Below, one piece after another: positions 61,311 to 64,000 of a DNA stretch of 64,000 nt (position 1 is its first letter; the number at the start of each line of letters is the position of its first letter). This DNA comes from Haematobacter genomosp. 1. Its GTDB lineage: Bacteria; Pseudomonadota; Alphaproteobacteria; Rhodobacterales; Rhodobacteraceae. The notes below the pieces were generated by a model, which was given only the letters and a program-made list of their open reading frames with translations, did not search any database and was not told the origin of the DNA. Both the position numbers and the translations under genes were made by a program. The DNA lies in the NCBI RefSeq assembly GCF_002196855.1, contig NZ_NIPW01000022.1, positions 1 through 64,000 of the forward strand. The letters run 5' to 3'.

Positions 61311-63566
61311 ATGGCCGATGGAGCGAACCGCCGGGAATGGACCGTCACGGGAATGGATTGCGCGTCCTGCACCGCCAAGATCACACGCGCGGTGGAGCGG
61401 TTGCCGGGAGTGAGCGATGTGCGTGTGGCCCTGATGGCCGAACGCCTGACAGCCCATCTTGCCCCCGGCACGACGGATCCGGCAAAGATCGAGGATACCG
61501 TCCGGCGGCTGGGGTTCGGCATCGCTCCCGCCCCGCAGACGGTAACGCAGACGGCACCGCAGGAGAAACCCGCCATGCTTCCCGCCGATGCCCCTGCCAA
61601 GAAGGAGCACAACCACGGCGGCGACCACGACCACGAGCACGAACACGGCGACGCGCCTTCGCCCCCGGCCGCGAGCCTTCCGCCGGACCCTGCGGATCCT
61701 GACAGACGCTGGTATCGCACCGCCAAGGGCCGGCTGGTGATCCTGACCGCCGCTCTGCTGGCGGTGGCTTGGGCCGTGGAGCTGCTGGCCGGGCCGGGTC
61801 TGGGCTACTGGGCGTTTCTGCTTGCCTGCCTGATCGGTGTCGCGCCCGTGGCGAAACGGGCGCTGGCCGCGCTGCGGACGGGCCAGCCCTTCACCATCGA
61901 AAGCCTCATGACCATCGCCGTGCTCGGCGCGCTGCTCATCGGCGCGGTGGAGGAGGCGGCGGTGGTCGTCTTTCTCTTTGCCGTGGGCGAGGTGCTGGAA
62001 GGCGTGGCGGCGGATCGGGCCCGCAGCGGCATCCGCGCGCTCGCCGCTCTGGTGCCGAAGGTCGCGCTGCTCGAGACGCCATCCGGCCTGCGCGAAGTCG
62101 AGGCCGGAACGCTCACGATCGGGCAGATCGTGCTTGTCCGGCCGGGCGACCGGATCCCCGCGGATGGCGAGATCATCGAGGGCACGAGCGGGATCGACGA
62201 AAGCCCCGTCACGGGCGAGAGCGTCCCCCGGACCAAGGGCCCCAAGGAACAGGTTTTCGCCGGAACCATCAATGTGGAGGCCGCGCTGCGCCTGCGCGTG
62301 ACGCAGGCGGCCAGCGACAACACCATCGCCCGCATCGTGCGGCTGGTCGAGGAGGCGGAGGAGGCCCGCGCGCCGACGGAACGTTTCATCGACCGGTTCT
62401 CCCGCTGGTACATGCCGCTGATCGTGGGGATCGCGGCGCTGGTCATGGTGCTGCCCCCGCTGCTGGCCGGGGCGGACTGGAGCACCTGGGTCTATCGCGG
62501 CCTTGCCATCCTGCTGATTGGGTGCCCCTGCGCGCTGGTCATTTCCGTTCCCGCCTCCATCGCCTCGGCCCTGTCGGCGGGCGCGCGGCGGGGGTTGCTG
62601 ATGAAGGGCGGCGCAGTGATCGAAGCCGCCGCCACCCTGAGCCATGCGGCATTCGACAAGACCGGGACATTGACGCGCGGCGCGCCGGTGGTGACCGATG
62701 TCGTCCCCGCGCCGGGCGTGTCGGAGGAGGACCTTCTGACCGTCGCGGCCGGTGTGGAGAGCGGCTCCAGCCATCCGCTCGCGCAGGCCATCCTCGCCCG
62801 CGCAGGGGCGTCCGGCCTCGTCCCGCGGCCCTCTGCGGAGGCGCGGGCGATCCCCGGCAAAGGGGCGGTCGCGCGGGTTGACGGGGTGGAGACATGGGTC
62901 TCTTCGCCCCGTTACGCGGCGGAGATGACCGGAGTGGCGGATCCCGGCCGCGCCACGGCGCTGGAGGCGGAAGGCAAGACGGTCGTCGCCGTCTTCCGCA
63001 GCGGCCAGCCGCTCGGCCTGCTCGCGCTCCGGGATGAGCCGCGCCCGGATGCGGCGGAGGGGATGCGGCAGCTCCGCGCGCTCGGGATAGACGCCACGAT
63101 GCTCACCGGCGACAATCCCCGTACCGCAGCCGCCATTGCGGGGGAGCTGGGCATGGACTTCCGCGCGGAGATGCTGCCGGAGGACAAGCTCGCCGCGATC
63201 CGGGAAATGCAGGCGGCGGGCGGCGTCATGATGATCGGCGACGGTATCAACGATGCCCCGGCGCTGAAGCAGGCAGGCGTGGGCGTGGCGATGGGGTCGG
63301 GCACGGATGTGGCGCTGGAAACCGCGGATGCCGCCATCCTGCGCGACCGGGTGGCGGACGTGGCGGCAATGGTGCGCCTTGCCCGCGGGGCGATGCGGAA
63401 CATCCATCAGAACATCGCACTGGCGCTCGGGTTGAAGGCGGTGTTCCTCGTCACCTCCACACTGGGGATCACCGGTCTGTGGCTGGCCATTCTCGCGGAT
63501 ACGGGCGCGACGGTTCTGGTCACGCTCAACGCGCTTCGGCTGCTGCGCTTCAACCCGGAGCGGTGA
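61311..63566 (+). CDS. zntA: Zn/Cd/Pb-exporting P1B-type ATPase
   Basis: Predicted 751 aa. The N-terminal metal-binding domain has GMDCASC (14-20). A His/Asp-rich linker (HNHGGDHDHEHEHGD) follows near 100-115. The membrane core contains the CPC of IGCPCALVIS, the phosphorylation site DKTGTLTRG, HP-region SGSSHPLAQ and MMIGDGINDAPAL. The CPC plus divergent ZntR-like gene point to P1B-2 zinc/cadmium/lead efflux. GGAGC precedes the ATG at 61311. Confidence 0.93.
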   Translation: MADGANRREWTVTGMDCASCTAKITRAVERLPGVSDVRVALMAERLTAHLAPGTTDPAKIEDTVRRLGFGIAPAPQTVTQTAPQEKPAMLPADAPAKKEHNHGGDHDHEHEHGDAPSPPAASLPPDPADPDRRWYRTAKGRLVILTAALLAVAWAVELLAGPGLGYWAFLLACLIGVAPVAKRALAALRTGQPFTIESLMTIAVLGALLIGAVEEAAVVVFLFAVGEVLEGVAADRARSGIRALAALVPKVALLETPSGLREVEAGTLTIGQIVLVRPGDRIPADGEIIEGTSGIDESPVTGESVPRTKGPKEQVFAGTINVEAALRLRVTQAASDNTIARIVRLVEEAEEARAPTERFIDRFSRWYMPLIVGIAALVMVLPPLLAGADWSTWVYRGLAILLIGCPCALVISVPASIASALSAGARRGLLMKGGAVIEAAATLSHAAFDKTGTLTRGAPVVTDVVPAPGVSEEDLLTVAAGVESGSSHPLAQAILARAGASGLVPRPSAEARAIPGKGAVARVDGVETWVSSPRYAAEMTGVADPGRATALEAEGKTVVAVFRSGQPLGLLALRDEPRPDAAEGMRQLRALGIDATMLTGDNPRTAAAIAGELGMDFRAEMLPEDKLAAIREMQAAGGVMMIGDGINDAPALKQAGVGVAMGSGTDVALETADAAILRDRVADVAAMVRLARGAMRNIHQNIALALGLKAVFLVTSTLGITGLWLAILADTGATVLVTLNALRLLRFNPER

Positions 63567-63574
63567 TGGCCTAG

Positions 63575-63734
63575 CAGGTTGCCGAAAAAGCCGGGCACCA
63601 CCCCGGGTCTTGCGTTGAAAGCCGGAAGATCTCTCCGGTCACACGCCAGAACCTGCGGTTTCCGGGGCGCGCCTCAGCAATGTGGGGAAGATCCCCGCCC
63701 CGGGGCAGCCGCGGAATGCTTTTTCAGTGTCCTG
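63575..63734 (+). repeat. Short TIR element, copy 6 (subtype II)
   Basis: Begins CAGGTTGCCGAAAA and ends TTTTCAGTGTCCTG (10 of 14 complementary). Shares AACCTGCGGTTTCCGGGGCGCG-like and GCTTTTTCAG blocks with the copies at 36132 and 29095. It starts 8 bases after the zntA stop, and its right end forms the last codons and stop of the encapsulin gene. Confidence 0.7.
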
Positions 63735-63999
63735 CCAGGACGACGACGGCCTCGCTGGTCTGCATCTGGAAGGTCAGGCTCTCCTGAAGGTAAAGCGTCA
63801 CCTGTTCCGCGTCATGGGAGAGGTAGCCGATGGAGATGTCCTGGCCGAGCCAGAGGTCGAAGTCGCCCCCCCGTGTCGTGAGCACGGCGCAGCCCTCCAA
63901 CGCCTGGCTCCAGACCACCGGCACATCGACGAGCTTCTGGAGGTGGTTGAGCACGGGATAGCCGTCCTCCGCCCCGCCCGTGGCTTCCGTGAAGGCGGC
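63724..63999 (-). CDS. Encapsulin shell protein, C-terminal 91 residues (partial)
   Basis: The window edge cuts the gene; 91 C-terminal residues remain. AAFTEATGGAEDGYPVLNHL, RGGDFDLWLGQDISIGYLSH and DAEQVTLYLQESLTFQM match the E-loop-distal and C-terminal part of family 1 encapsulins (linocin M18-like), which self-assemble into hollow shells. The cargo gene (often a DyP-type peroxidase or a ferritin-like protein) would lie outside the window. The last residues VVVLAGH are unlike the usual ending (AAVPLP) because the stop codon is provided by a short repeat element. Confidence 0.88.
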   Translation of the reverse strand, partial: AAFTEATGGAEDGYPVLNHLQKLVDVPVVWSQALEGCAVLTTRGGDFDLWLGQDISIGYLSHDAEQVTLYLQESLTFQMQTSEAVVVLAGH

Positions 64000-64000
64000 G

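Overview
The window reads as part of a repABC-type replicon (plasmid, megaplasmid or chromid) of a high-GC alphaproteobacterium, most likely a Rhodobacterales-like organism. The main support is a complete repA-repB-repC module on the minus strand (8313 down to 4955), with three identical 16-bp parS palindromes and a probable antisense counter-transcribed RNA between repB and repC. Gene content is almost purely accessory metabolism and transport: ABC importers, LysR/IclR/GntR/ROK regulators, dehydrogenases and iron and metal uptake. No ribosomal or other core gene and no tRNA or rRNA gene is visible. The species cannot be fixed from the sequence alone.

Layout, left to right. 0.1-3.8 kb: a D-aminopeptidase-like S12 hydrolase divergent from an agmatinase-family ureohydrolase, then a zinc-free MDR reductase. 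3.8-8.4 kb: tyrosine recombinase, parS pair, repC, ctRNA/parS, repB, repA and the rep control region. 8.7-13.9 kb: aromatic-type aldehyde dehydrogenase, GntR regulator, SnoaL-like protein, cytosine-deaminase-like amidohydrolase and MFS carrier. 14-17.7 kb: a SitABCD/MntABCD-type metal importer behind a Fur/Mur-like box. 17.8-19.4 kb: argO with a divergent argP that carries a frameshift. 19.6-21 kb: NCS2 nucleobase permease. 21-26 kb: a frcR-frcBCAK-type sugar ABC cluster. 26-28.6 kb: a LysR regulator, an unrecognised small protein and a DUF1612/HTH protein. 29.2-35.4 kb: a minus-strand operon (semialdehyde dehydrogenase, iron alcohol dehydrogenase, Baeyer-Villiger-type monooxygenase, esterase, IclR) and a molbindin. 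36.5-45 kb: a complete fec-like siderophore system (ECF sigma, FecR, STN-type TonB receptor, binding protein, permease, ATPase, ferric reductase). 45.7-60.7 kb: a pim-like acid catabolic region, with a Liv-type importer, CoA ligase, thioesterase and two IclR regulators facing a beta-oxidation operon. 60.7-63.6 kb: a MerR/ZntA metal efflux pair. 63.7-64 kb: the C-terminal end of an encapsulin shell protein cut by the window edge.

How it fits together. Many transcription units show a recognisable regulator next to its target and a palindrome in the shared gap: FrcR, the IclR proteins, the LysR near 26.9 kb and the MerR promoter with its 19-bp spacer. The siderophore cluster has a shared 18-bp block upstream of both the sigma-factor gene and the receptor gene, suggesting direct sigma-dependent control. 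In the acid catabolic region three near-identical 15-bp IclR-like palindromes link the importer/ligase operon to the beta-oxidation operon, so uptake, activation and degradation are probably induced together.

Structures not explained by genes. A family of short (about 140-160 bp) terminal-inverted-repeat elements occurs at least five times, plus one degenerate copy, in the gaps at 28.8, 29.1, 36.1, 45.3, 45.5 and 63.6 kb; the last supplies the encapsulin stop codon. Fourteen perfect-period 15-bp tandem repeats abut a 15-bp-stem hairpin between the TonB receptor and its binding protein. Two gene ends carry short tandem duplications that include the stop codon. The ctRNA promoter appears to be built into a parS site.
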